Shown here: positions 24,925-36,432 of the stretch, in pieces
Layout of the letters: each line of letters begins with the position of its first letter
Numbering within the stretch: the stretch's first letter is position 1
NCBI GenBank assembly: GCA_001792895.1
Contig: MARA01000006.1
Coordinates: 1,302,001 to 1,366,000 of the forward strand
From: Lentinus brumalis
Taxonomy: Eukaryota > Basidiomycota > Agaricomycetes > Polyporales > Polyporaceae
Direction of reading: 5' to 3'
DNA: 64,000 nucleotides
Position numbers and translations under genes: made by a program
Notes under the pieces: generated by a model
Databases searched by the model: none
What the model saw: only the letters and a program-made list of their open reading frames with translations
Told to the model about the DNA's origin: nothing

Positions 24925-25251
24925 GATGAGTCGTGTCAAGGTCAAGTTCTCTGCGTGATCACATAGCAGAGCGCAGGGCTGTATGCCTCGCAGGTGAGGA
25001 TGTCGAGCAGAGACTTGCGAAACAGGCAAGTCGCACTACCGGCGTACTATGTAGAGACCACATCGGGCCGAAGTTCCGTAGTGCAGACTGGGAGACAAGC
25101 AGCGGTTGCGGCTGCAGGGTAGCATGGTCGAAATCGACATAATCCATAGCTAAAGCAAGGACACAGCACAAGATGACATACACAAGATGAAATGAGAACA
25201 TACAGCAGCAGCCCGAAGCATAGTGACCCGCAACGCCCGTCCACCGTGACC
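24925..25251. promoter_or_regulatory. spacer between Yippee gene and LYAR-like gene
   Basis: These 327 bases contain the Yippee promoter and the 3' end region of the LYAR-like gene, both transcribed leftward. I see no additional gene. Confidence 0.5.
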
Positions 25252-26655
25252 TCAAGCCGCGACCTTGGACTTGTCTTTCTTCGACTTGTCCTTTTTCTCC
25301 TTCTTGTCCTTGCTCTTCTTCTCCTTCTTACCCTCCTTCACCTCGCCATTTGTCTCCGCTACGGCAGGGACAGGTTCAGGGGGCGCGGGAACGTCGACGT
25401 CCATCTTGTCTTCCGACGCCTCCACCTCCGCTGCCGCCTCTCCATCCTTCTTCCCCTTCTTTTTTTTCTCCTTCTTGCCCTTCTTCGACTCATTCGCTTC
25501 TGACGCAGCCGTCTCTGCGCCGTCCGCCTCGTCCCGCTTGCGCTTCTTCGACTCGCCCTCCTCTGAAGCAGCCGCCGCTACCGCGTCACCCTCCTTCGCG
25601 CCCTTCTCCTTCTTGCTCGCCTTTTCCTTCGGCTTCTTTACGCCGTCTTCTGCAGGCGCAGACGAGGAGGCAACGGGCTCCTCGGACGGGGCCTCAGCCT
25701 CCTTCGCCTTCTTGGACTTCTTCTTGGACTTCTTGTCGGACTTTCCTGAGGACGCGTCGGCCGCGGGAGCTTTCGCCGGTGATGAAGGTGCCGCGGTGCT
25801 CTCGGGCTCTGAGACCTTCGCCTTCTTCTTTTTCGGCTCCTCGCCGTTTTGCGACTAGCGACCGATATCAGCAAACACGGCGGAAAAGCATCAGACGAGC
25901 AAGGCGCACCTCAGCGGTCTCCGCCCCACCGACCGACTTCCGCTTCTTATCCTTCTTCTTGTCCTTCTTCCCGCCCTCATCCTTCTTCTCCCCTCCCTCC
26001 GAACTCGCTGCCTTCACAGTCGCCGCCTGCGCGGGCTTCGGGGACTCGGGAGCGACAGCTGTGACAGGCGACATCCGCAGGGGTGTGCCCAAGGGAGTGA
26101 CATTACAGCCAGTTGCCTCTTGTCGACTGGGTCCCCGGGCCTGATATGCGCCGCCGCCGCCGTTGTTGTTGTAGCCGTTCTGACGGCCATTTCCGCGGGG
26201 ACGGCGCTTTGCTGCTGCTACGGGAGAGGCGGCCGGAGACGCGAGTTGAGACGAGGCGGGACAGAGAGGATAACAGAGGAGACAGGCGTACCTTGGGACC
26301 TTTGTACAACCCCTTTTGGTACTTCTCCGCCTCGCTGATGCATGAGGTGTGAGACTTCCACTGCGCGGGTCCGGCGAAGGTCGTGCTGCAGTCGAGGCAG
26401 GTCACCGAGCTGTGGCAGCTCATGTAGTGCTTGTCGAGCTTTGGCTTCTTGACAGTGTCGCTGCACGCTATACACGAGCGCATTCACCATCCAATATGGA
26501 GCCATGATAAGTGTAAGGAGGGATGGAACGTCAGAGAGAGTCCTGAGCGTTTTTGTCGCATCGCGGGCGGGAGAAGGCTCACCATCGCACCTGAAAGTTC
26601 GGTCAGTTACACAGACCTTCCGTACAGTGGTTTGTACTCACTGGAATGACACCAT
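25252..26655 (-). CDS. LYAR-type C2HC zinc-finger nucleolar protein
   Basis: The start MVSFQCDACSDTVKKPKL is assembled from three pieces: 26655-26642 (14 nt), an 8-nt microexon 26590-26583, and an exon starting at 26467. Only this join gives the family signature. The zinc-finger region continues with HYMSCHSSVTCLDCSTTF and HTSCISEAEKYQKGLYKGPK, matching the LYAR N-terminal fingers. After an intron comes RGNGRQNGYNNNGGGG, then a very long Lys/Glu/Ala/Ser-rich tail with repeated KKDKKKDKKRK-like blocks ending DKSKVAA. LYAR-type proteins are nucleolar and linked to pre-rRNA processing and pre-60S particles. A second short intron joins AETAE to SQNGEEPKKKK. The tail is low complexity, so its exact length is less secure than the N-terminus. 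Confidence 0.9.
26583..26590 (-). other. 8-nt microexon of the LYAR-like gene
   Basis: On the minus strand gtgcgatg lies between the acceptor tttcag and the donor gtgagc. Joining ..TTCCA + gtgcgatg + CGTGC.. gives Phe-Gln-Cys-Asp-Ala-Cys, restoring the first zinc-finger CxxC. Skipping it would shift the frame. Confidence 0.8.
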
Positions 26656-26900
26656 TTTGAGCAGAGGGCAGACGGGATAAGGACAAGGCAGCGGAGGGCA
26701 GTGGGAGCAGATGCACCTGCTTTCCACCAATCACCGTCCGCGCTCGAGAAATTCCTGGCACGTGGCATAGGCGCGCAAGTACATATAGGCTATCCGATCG
26801 CCAAGTCGTCTGTTAACCACATCCTCCTCAACGGCCATCGCCCACCGAAGTACCGCTTCAAAATCCCTTGGGTGCCGCTTATCCACCATCTCTGCCAAGG

Positions 26901-28421
26901 ATGCTCTTTCCTATCGAAATCTGTGAAAACATCATCGATTCCTGTCGTTCACCTCGGCCGTGGTGGCCGCAAACTGCTCTGGCCAAGACGGGGTCCTACA
27001 GAACATGGATCTCATGCGCTCTGACCTGCCGTGCCTGGCTAGCACGCAGTCGTTATAACATCTACTATATGGTGGAACTTCGCTGGGCATATCAGGTCGA
27101 AATGCTGTTGCGGACGTTCGGGGAAAGTCCGGCCCTCGCTGACTGGGTAGTGATCCTTGTCGTGAGAGGAGAGAAATTGCGGGACAGGAGATACTCTGAT
27201 AGCGACCGGTATATTCCGTTCATACAGCATCCTCTGCCTCAGTACCTTCGCAAGTGTCGCTTGTTGTTGTTGGACATTGACCATCGTTGCTATCCTGCGT
27301 GGTTCATTCGCAGCATACCACGAGTCTACACCGGGGTAATCGGCCTCGACCTCCTGAATACGTCCCAAGTAGCTTCGCTATCGTACAAAAACCCCCAGTA
27401 CCACCTACGTTGGATCTCCTCTTTCCCGAACCTCCGGAGACTGGCAACAACTGGCTATACCGTGAAGTCACTGGACGTGAACATCGTGGGGTATCGTCCA
27501 CCACAACTCGAAGATCTTCTGTTTTATCCGCTCCATGTGATTGACATTACTAGTTGCATTTTCCTCTCTTCCCGGAATCTTACAATGGCATGGCCTTAGA
27601 TGTATACATCTCGGGACATCGATGTCCTGATGCTGTTGGCTCGGGGGGTTCTATCGTCAATCTGGTACTGTCTATTCAGGACTTGGACATAAACATAGAT
27701 GACAATTCAAGTAAGTCGAAGTGATTCTGCCCGACATGTTTCTCCAGCTACATGCTCATTGAATCATTGCTTTGATCAAAGATTTAGCCACGACACTCAA
27801 GGACTGTCATCAGCTACAGAGCCTCTGCCTTGTTGGCGGACTCTTCCAATTTGTGAGTATGGAGCGGAAGAAGGGACGGATACAGGACGTACTCCAAGCG
27901 GTCTAAACCGTGGCGCTGTGTCTGGGACTTCACTAGCTTCACTGTCCTCAGCTACGGTCATTGATCGGCGTCCGTCAGTGCCGCCGTGGCACACCCTGCT
28001 CCTGGCCGTGAGGTCCGACCAGAAATTCAAGACATTCGGTCTTCATCTACGAAGCTCTGAGAGTCAGTGGGAGGCGAAGGGAGAAGCTGATGAATTTATT
28101 CGGCGACATGCTGGAAAGGAGACAGAAACTCTACTCAAGCGATTCTCAAACCTCCGGGCAGTAGTTTTCACCCTGCCCACATGGGACGCTATGGATTTGC
28201 AGTCCTACCGGCGCGCCATTGTTGATAATATGCCGCAGATGGCCGGGGTGCTGGTAGTCAGAGAGTCGAGATACGAGGAAGCTGAAAGTAAGTTCAAAGT
28301 CTCCCGGTGAACCTTCGACTAACGCAATCTGACCATTGTTCAAGTCTCAGTTGTCAAACAACACATCAATGACCTGCCGATATCAGCCCTGGAGAAGTGG
28401 TACACTTCGCCGGGCCAATGA
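26901..28421 (+). CDS. F-box-like protein (possible frame break)
   Basis: The ATG at 26901 begins MLFPIEICENIIDSC, then CALTCRAWLARSRYNIYYMVEL, a degenerate F-box with the usual (L/F)P-E-xxE-IID start and L-C-AW end. The following residues form a leucine-rich, repeat-like C-terminal part: LADWVVILVV, FPNLRRLATTGY, then after introns LATTLKDCHQLQSLCLVGGLF, FKTFGLHLRSSESQWEAKGE and LLKRFSNLRAVVFTLPTWD. The end is well supported: a phase-1 intron after EEAE joins ISVVKQHINDLPISALEKWY and stops at 28421. The frame around 27540-27610 is not explained by a normal intron. The gene may have an unusual splice there or be damaged. F-box proteins are substrate receptors for SCF ubiquitin ligases; such genes are expanded in Agaricomycetes. 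Confidence 0.65.
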
Positions 28422-28559
28422 TCGACCCCTCATATTCATACAAAGACGACACTGTGATCTAGCTACCAGAGTCGCGGCGGTGAAAAATCACAAGCCACAA
28501 CGATTTCCAGCCCTACAATCCAATGCATCTACGCCACAACCCCGGCTGTCCCAACCAAC

Positions 28560-30306
<1,747 letters not shown>

Positions 30307-31001
30307 GATAAGCAGTCAAGCAATGAGGGAGGTCTCGGGTGGCAAGGGGTGCGGTACTCTGCAGAGCTGCAGCAAGCATGCTCAACGTGCCATGCCTCGG
30401 ACCGTGAGAATTAGCAGGTGCGTGGGAATCCTACGTGTATCGGAGCGCTCATGCTCCTGCTTGCTCCTCCGAGATCTCTCGGCTCTGGTATCCATCCCCA
30501 CCTCACGCTTGGCGAGCTCGTTATGACTACATTATGACGACGGAGACACGTAGTTGGAGTTAACCAACAGCAATTCAGTACTTGTCGCTGCGCTTCGCAA
30601 CCTCGCGCCCGTTGACATGAGGCCAGACTGACGTACGTTGCACGACGGGTCAAACGTTCAAACTTCAAGTTCCCGAAACTTTCACAGTGGGATCCGGACG
30701 GTCCCCTTTCTTTCAAGCATCTTCGTGTCTGGATTGCTTGTCAACAAATTCGGCTATGGCTACAGTGGGTCGCGAATAAGATAGGTACAAGAATAGACAT
30801 TATGTGCTCGGTACGTGATGCGTTTCGTGGAGGGTCATTATACTCGTTACGTTACTCTAAGGCAACCAGGCGGGGGGAAGGAAGACGGAGGGAGGGAACA
30901 TATCAGGAGGCGAGGTCCGGAGAGAAGCAGATGGTAGAGGGGGAGGACAGGTAACGTACACGCGTCCGTCGCAAAAGTCCAGGGAGAAACGGAGGGCGAA
31001 C
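30307..31001. other. intergenic region, no gene seen
   Basis: About 700 bases between the NKAP start (transcribed leftward) and the end of the first OsmC gene. It should hold the NKAP promoter and the OsmC 3' end. The minus-strand ORF at 30411-30716 has no recognisable motif. Confidence 0.55.
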
Positions 31002-31651
31002 TCATGCCTTGGTCACCGTCACCTCCGCGCCGTGCTTCAGCGCACGGCTGTACGGGCAGAACTCGTGCGCCTGAGCGATGATCGCGTCGTCGGAGCATCC
31101 CTCGACGTTAATCTCGACGCGGAGGCCGAACCCGTCGAGGTCGGGGTTCTCTGGGTGCCCCAGGAAGACCTTCGCGGTGACCTTCGCGTTCTCGGCGAGC
31201 TCTTTCTTGTTCGCACGCGCTGCCGCGAGTTGGAGTGCGCCGAGGAAGCACGAGGAGTAACCCATCGCGAAGAGCTGCTCGGGATTCTGCCCGTCGCCCT
31301 TGCCGCCGGTAGACTTGGGCATGGACATCTTCAGCTCGAGTGGTGCATCGCCGAATGACTTGACAGTGCCATTGCGACCTGCGCCGGATGCCTCGGCTTT
31401 GGAGAAGTACTGTGGAAGTCATCAAGTCAACCTCGGGGCATGCAACTATGAGCGAGGGGGAGTGGACGTACAACATGGTCCTTCAGCGACAGGATGCCGC
31501 GAGTCTGCATGTGGTTGGGTTTGACTTTACGCAAACCGACGCCCGTGAGTATACGGCGCGAAGATGGGTCGAGATTGCGCGCATAGCGGACGCCGCTACC
31601 AGTGAGAACGCGGTGCGAAAGAGGGCGGAGGACAGCGGCGGAGGGGCGCAT
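31002..31651 (-). CDS. OsmC/Ohr-family peroxidase, copy 1
   Basis: Two exons, 31651-31472 and 31409-31002, sum to 588 nt, or 195 residues. The Ohr core starts TRGILSLKDH, then ASGAGRNGTVKSFGD, GGKGDGQNPEQLFAMGYSSC and FLGALQLAAARANK, and ends AHEFCPYSRALKHGAEVTV. Both redox cysteines of the Ohr/OsmC family are present (SSCFLGAL and FCPYSRAL). The roughly 50-residue N-terminal extension is rich in Arg and Ser and poor in acids, suggesting a mitochondrial presequence. These enzymes reduce organic hydroperoxides, in bacteria with lipoylated proteins as electron donors; the fungal reductant is not known to me. It lies immediately downstream of a paralogue at 32169-32866 on the same strand. Confidence 0.93.
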
Positions 31652-31912
31652 GATGACTTCTTCGAGGAAGAGAATGGTGGAATAGGTGGTGGGTATTTGT
31701 GCGAGTTAGATTGAGTACAAGATTAGCGTGTCGAGGTCGTGAAACAGGGCGAGTTGAATGCTTGAGCGCAATTGGCAGTAGTAAATTGGGAAGTCAGGAA
31801 GAGAAGCGAGGGGAATGAGATTTGTGAAGGACGCCGAGCTTCTGCCGGACGCTTTAAGTACCTGGGAGAGAACAGAGATCAAGCCGACTCCAACCAGGGA
31901 CGCAGCCATACA

Positions 31913-32119
31913 TCATCGCAGCGGAGAGCCATTACGTCGGGCGCTCCAAGCGCTGATCAGATTGACCAGAGCGCCGCCGGCATCTGGACCAACAAAATCT
32001 CGCGTCTGAGTCGCCGCGAGCTCGTCCAGGCACGTCACACGGCGCCGAAGCTCCTCGAACCTCGCGCTCAGTGTTTCTGGCAACAAATTTACTCGCCTCG
32101 CGGTGAATTTGCGCGGCAT
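31913..32119 (-). CDS. possible small ORF between the OsmC paralogues
   Basis: A 68-codon frame starts MPRKFTARRVNLLPETLSAR and continues FEELRRRVTCLDELAATQ. It reads like a short helical protein, but there is no family I recognise, and the end could instead run through an unidentified intron. It lies in the 517-nt spacer 31652-32168, which otherwise holds the promoter of OsmC copy 1 and the 3' side of copy 2. It may be chance. Confidence 0.25.
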   Translation of the reverse strand: MPRKFTARRVNLLPETLSARFEELRRRVTCLDELAATQTRDFVGPDAGGALVNLISAWSARRNGSPLR

Positions 32120-32168
32120 CGCCAAGATGTTCGTTCGTCATACATGCACAAAGTCTGGATACGTCCCG

Positions 32169-32866
32169 CTACTTCTTGGTGACATTGACGACAGCACCTT
32201 TAGCTAACGCGCGGCTGTACGGGCACGCCTGTGGAGGCGGATATGCATTCAGCGGAGGGAGCTCTGCGCCCCACGAACATCTCTCGGCATGACACGCAGC
32301 CACGCTCACCTTGTGTCCGGCCTCGATGAGCTCCATGTCATCCACACCCTCGACCTGAATGTGCACCTCCAGTCCGAACCCGTCCATGCTCTCCGGTTGC
32401 CCCATGTGAACCTGTGTATGTACCGTGGCGTTCTTGACCGCCTCGGACTTGCCGGTCTGGCCGGCGACGAGTTGCATCGCGCCGAGGAAGCAAGCTGTGG
32501 GTGCGTGTCGTCATTGTATGCGCGCGTTATCGGAGAGGGAAGCGCATATATGCACCCGCATAGCCCATAGCGAAGAGCTGCTCCGGATTCTGACCGTCGC
32601 CTTTGCCGCCGAGGGACCTGGGCATCGCGAGACGAAGTTGCAGTCCGCAGTCGTCATCGGACGTGACTTGGCCGTTGCGCCCTTGTCCGCTTGCCGTGGC
32701 ATGGGCGGTATACTGGCCGTCGTGACACGTCAGGCATGTGAGACTCTCTGGTTGGAGCGCGACATGCCTTATGATCCTTCAGGGTCATGATGCCGCGTGT
32801 CTGGGCGGGACGAGCGATGGTGCGGCTTGCCTGTTGGACGATGCTGCGAGCGAAGAGAGTGGACAT
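32169..32866 (-). CDS. OsmC/Ohr-family peroxidase, copy 2
   Basis: Four exons, 32866-32768, 32712-32556, 32494-32310 and 32228-32169, sum to 501 nt, or 166 residues. The protein has a short basic leader (MSTLFARSIVQQASRTIARP), then TRGIMTLKDHK, YTAHATASGQGRNGQV, GGKGDGQNPEQLFAMGYAAC, FLGAMQLVAGQTGKSE and ACPYSRALAKGAVVNVTKK. Both family cysteines are conserved. The first intron (32767-32713) uses a GC-AG donor (AAG|gcatgt); no GT donor gives the right frame. The leader suggests mitochondrial import. Paralogy to copy 1 is obvious over the whole core, but the intron positions differ in number (three versus one), so the duplication is not recent. Confidence 0.93.
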
Positions 32867-33547
32867 GGCGCGCAGGTAGCGGGGAGGATTTGGAGGAGGG
32901 GTCCAGAAAGGACGTCCAATGCCCGTTCTCCGTCGTGCATGTCTTTATGTAGTGTCGATTCTCTGACGTCGCCCGATGCGCGGCGGGATACATCGGTGCT
33001 TGTCCATACTCGGTGTGGTTGAGACCATATTGGGCTGTCGATTGCACGCGCGTCTCAGCAAGGTCGTCGGCTGCCTGTGTGTAGGTTGACAGGGCCCATG
33101 CTATGACATCACCTACTGCGCCAGGCTCTGCACGCGGGGGACGGCTGAACGTCTCCGAGTCCTACCTGCGCAGTGGTTAGTTCATGCCGGGTAGCGGCCC
33201 GCAGAGCACCTGGGCGGCTAGCACTCAGTAGGATCGTTATCTACGGCCGTCCCGGCAATCAGGTCCTTCTAGTCTGACACACGCCGTCCACATGTCCGTG
33301 CACAAAGAGCTTTTACCTGCTGCGGCGGAAATGGCTCGCGGTCATGACATGTCTCATTCTCTTTGTCGCGACATTCGACCTCTCCACGGCCAAAGCGCAC
33401 TCCACCCCTTAAGTTGTCTCAGCTTTGGCCTCGACGCATAGACATGGCGGAATGTGGCCCCATATGCCCGGCCACACGTTCTTTGTCTTCCGGCTGTATA
33501 AAGGCTCTTTGCGCCCGGACGTATCATCGAGCACATAAGCTCTTCGT
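32867..33547. promoter_or_regulatory. divergent promoter region: OsmC copy 2 and orphan gene A
   Basis: About 680 bases separate two start codons pointing apart. A good TATA box for the right-hand gene lies at 33497-33503. The ORFs here show no recognisable protein. Confidence 0.5.
33497..33503 (+). promoter_or_regulatory. TATA box of orphan gene A
   Basis: The sequence tataaag lies 45 nt before the ATG at 33548, which implies a very short 5' leader. Confidence 0.6.
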
Positions 33548-34435
33548 ATGCAGACCCAAACTCCCGCCACTGGGTCTCCGTCTACGAGTTCCACAGCCGA
33601 CAACAGCTGCGAATACCCCAACTCGTGCACCATCACTCGAGGATCAGTCTTCGCAAAGATGGTACGTCGTCTGCTTGAAGCGCGCTGCACCCCGCTCCAG
33701 AGAGAAAGCAACTCACCTGCACCCACAGAACCTCATGTACACGACCTCCATCGAGCCGTACCTCGGCACGTACTGCATCGTTTGGGACTCTGAGTCCACA
33801 TACGAGCCGCGCACCCCCACTTCTCCCTATCCAGACAACCTCCGCGACGGCGTGCTCACGCTCACCCGCCCAGAGCACCCGCCCGAGTGGCCCAAGGAAC
33901 CTTCGCCGGCCGACGGATCTGGCTCTTCAGTCGTCCTCCGCCTCTTCGACACGTTCCTCGGCGCAGACCGCACGGCGTCGAAGCTCACGCCCTCCGCCTT
34001 CTCCATCGACCCATCCTCTCTCTCCTCGCCCTCTTCTTCCCCAGTCCTGTCCTCCTCCTCGCTCTCCCCCCATCCTCGTCGTTCTCGTCGTCCTCATCGT
34101 CATCCTCTGCAATGGGCAGCCCCACCGCGAAGCCCCTCACACCCACCCGCTCCTGGCGGTTCGACTGGGACGCGTCCTTCCCCCGGCTCGGGTTCCGCTT
34201 CGAGGGCATGGACGTGTCGACGAGGTGGGGCCACTCGCTCGCCTTCTCGGACCTCCTCGACGACTCCGGCCACCCGTTCGCCGTGCTCGAGCTCCGGCCG
34301 GCAGGGTTCAGGAAAGACGAGGCCGAGCCGTATACGATCTTTGTTCTGGCGAAGCGGCAGGCGGATCGATATGGCCGGGTGGGGCTCACGGACGCGGAGA
34401 GGGGGCGGTTGGGCATGCGGGATGTCGCTGTCTGA
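33548..34435 (+). CDS. orphan family member A (possible frame break in Ser repeat)
   Basis: Exon 1 (33548-33661) ends AKM and splices to NLMYTTSIEPYLGTYCIVWD at 33729. The middle is Pro/Ser-rich and enters a tcctcg-type microsatellite (about 34010-34115). The C-terminal part is in a different frame: RSWRFDWDASFPRLGFRFEG, DDSGHPFAVLELRPAGF, YTIFVLAKRQADRYG, LTDAERGRLGMRDVAV. No canonical intron reconciles the two frames. Either a non-canonical splice removes the repeat or repeat slippage has broken the gene. Features shared with genes B and C: a G(T/H)Y..VW.S segment near the N-terminus (A and C), an LGF...P-hydrophobic-VLE/A-(L/W) block, and a terminal (K)(R/K)Q-x(6-8)-LT-x2-E-x3-LG(M/L/I) motif. 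Function unknown. Confidence 0.6.
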
Positions 34436-34743
34436 TTTGTGGGCCGGCGCTGCATGGTGATGGTGATGGTGGTTGTACGAGTAGCGTGGTGGTTGGCGCC
34501 GCTAATCGGACTCACAATAGATTATGTTAGCCTTTCTTCGCTCTGTCTGTACTATGTAGTGCTAGCATTAGTTTGTATCATCGCTTCACTTTGTCAATTG
34601 TGCTCGAAGCCCTTGCCTGCCCGATCGACTCCTGCAGCACAACAAAGGATGCAAGGCGATAAGACCAGCAACCTGCATATAACTGGCGAAGCGCACCGTT
34701 GCGGACGATCCACCACCACACTGCCCACCATAAGCCCGACGAC
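34436..34743 (+). promoter_or_regulatory. spacer upstream of orphan gene B
   Basis: These 308 bases hold the 3' side of gene A and the promoter of gene B. A weak tata-like catataac lies near 34677, about 65 nt before the start. Nothing else is evident. Confidence 0.4.
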
Positions 34744-36120
34744 ATGATCCCCAGCGAGGCAATCCAAGCGGCACACGCCAGCATCCACGAGCAGGCAAAC
34801 TTCGAGGAACCCGTCCCAAAATTCTGGGACCCCGCAACGGGACGCATCGAGTTCGGAGTGGTGCGTGCGCTTTCTCTCGCACCGTCGGCAGCTAACCACC
34901 GAACCATTTCCCCCATGACAGCGCCGCCGCGCGTCCAAAGCAGTCCTCGCCGACATCGACGCGAACGTCGGCACATACCCGACCGTCCAGGTCTCGCTGC
35001 TCAAGCAGTCGCACGCCCCAGTGGGAGTCGCCGAACAGAACGCGCTGACCCGGGCCTACCCCGAGCTCATCGCCCTCGCGCGGGACGCGGACTCGTCCGT
35101 CTCGTTCTGGCTCGTCTCCAAGGACCACGTGTGCGTGACACGAAGCCGCAACCGGGCGGTGACTCGCGCTGAGCCCGAGAGCGAGAAGGAGAACGGCGCC
35201 GGATGTGACGGTGCAGTAGACGATAGCTCCAGGGACCTCGACGGCAGCCGCGCGAAGAAGCCCTTGGACCCGCCGGTAGAGCCGCTCAGGCTGGACGCAC
35301 GGGCCCTGTTCAAGAACCTCGCCTTCCCGCAGCTTGTCCGGACGCCCAATGGACTGTGCAGGCCAACGGACACAGAGCGTGTCGTCCGCATTGCGGTGGA
35401 CTTTGCACCGCCCAACGGGAGACCCGTCAGACGGACAGGCACAGTCGTGGAGATCGTCACGAAGGCGGCCAACCACCTCGGGCCGAGCGAGACGAACCAG
35501 GGCCCGCGCTACAACATCGGCGACATGGTGTGGTCGGTCATTTGGGACGACCCGCGGTGGTTTGGGGGTGCGTGGGCCTGGCTGGGCTTTGTCGACTTTG
35601 ACCCGGAGGGCCAGTCGGGTGGTTCGAGTCGCTTCGGCGAGGGTGGACCAGACGATGGGGCTCGAGAGAGACAGCGTGAGGAGCCCATCTTGGTCCTAGC
35701 TTGGACGTGCAAAGGCTCGGTTCCACAACAGCAGGTGCAACCGCAACCGCAGCCCAAGCCCAAGCCCAAGCCACAGCCGAAGCCCAGAGGTCGAGGTCGG
35801 GGAAGAGGCGCGGCCAAGTCTGCGGGCCGTGGGGAAATGCTCACACCGACGCGGCTGCGACGCAGCCGGAGCCAGAGCCGCAGCAAGAACCATATCCGGA
35901 ATGGTACGTCGTGACGATGGTTTGCAAGAGACAAGAGGAGTGGAAGAGGGTACACCTCACACGTGAGGAGCAAGATGCCTTGGGGCTTGGACGAACGAAG
36001 CGCGAGATGGAGAGGGAGAGGGAATACGAGTTGTCGGCCAGGGGAATGCTGTCAAAGCCGAACTGGGTGGAGTCGTGGTCCGACTCGCGATTCCGGCCAG
36101 TGAAGCGAAGGGCAGAGTAG
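34744..36120 (+). CDS. orphan family member B (frame uncertain before C-terminus)
   Basis: Exon 1 (34744-34860) encodes MIPSEAIQAAHASIHEQANF and ends RIEFGV. A 61-nt intron leads to RRRASKAVLADIDANVGTYP at 34922. A long central region follows with an acidic insert, then PLRLDARALFKNLAFPQLV, VRIAVDFAPPNGRPVRR, YNIGDMVWSVIWDDPRWFGG and WLGFVDFDPEGQ, then EEPILVLAWTCK. A Gln/Pro/Lys and Arg/Gly repeat (about 35730-35830) follows. The C-terminus, in another frame, reads PEWYVVTMVCKRQEEWKRVH, then LTREEQDALGLGRTKREME, ending VKRRAE at 36120. An intron ending at the gccag near 35880 with a weak gtcgag donor could join them. The terminal motif matches genes A and C. No known domain was recognised. 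Confidence 0.6.
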
Positions 36121-36432
36121 GAACAATCGAGAACCATGGTGCATAACATCAGAATGGGGTGGATACGGAAAGCAGGGCGGCACTCACAGTACGACAACCC
36201 ATAGGCCAATATAATGTACTTTGCCGGGCCTCCGGCAGGCCAGCGTCAACGAGTGATTGAACAGCCAAGCAGCCACCATGAACCACGGAGGTCAAAGCGA
36301 GCCAAAGTTCACGGCTTTGAGGCCACAAAAGGGCGGGGTTCATATCGGCTGGCCTTCTTATACTCCGGTAAGTCGCAGTGGCGACCGTACCTACCTCTTG
36401 CCCACACACTGCACACTGCAACGCCACTCAAC
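36121..36432 (+). promoter_or_regulatory. spacer upstream of orphan gene C
   Basis: These 312 bases contain the end of gene B transcription and the promoter of gene C. A cttatactcc sequence near 36357 could act as a weak TATA element about 75 nt before the start. Confidence 0.35.

Noticed and set aside
25265..26144. Plus-strand Phe/Ser/Leu- and Pro-rich frames
   Set aside because: They are antisense shadows of the Lys/Glu-rich tail of the LYAR-like protein.
31772..32182. 136-codon plus-strand frame between the OsmC genes
   Set aside because: There is no recognisable motif, splice context or start context; it overlaps the promoter and a more plausible small minus-strand frame.
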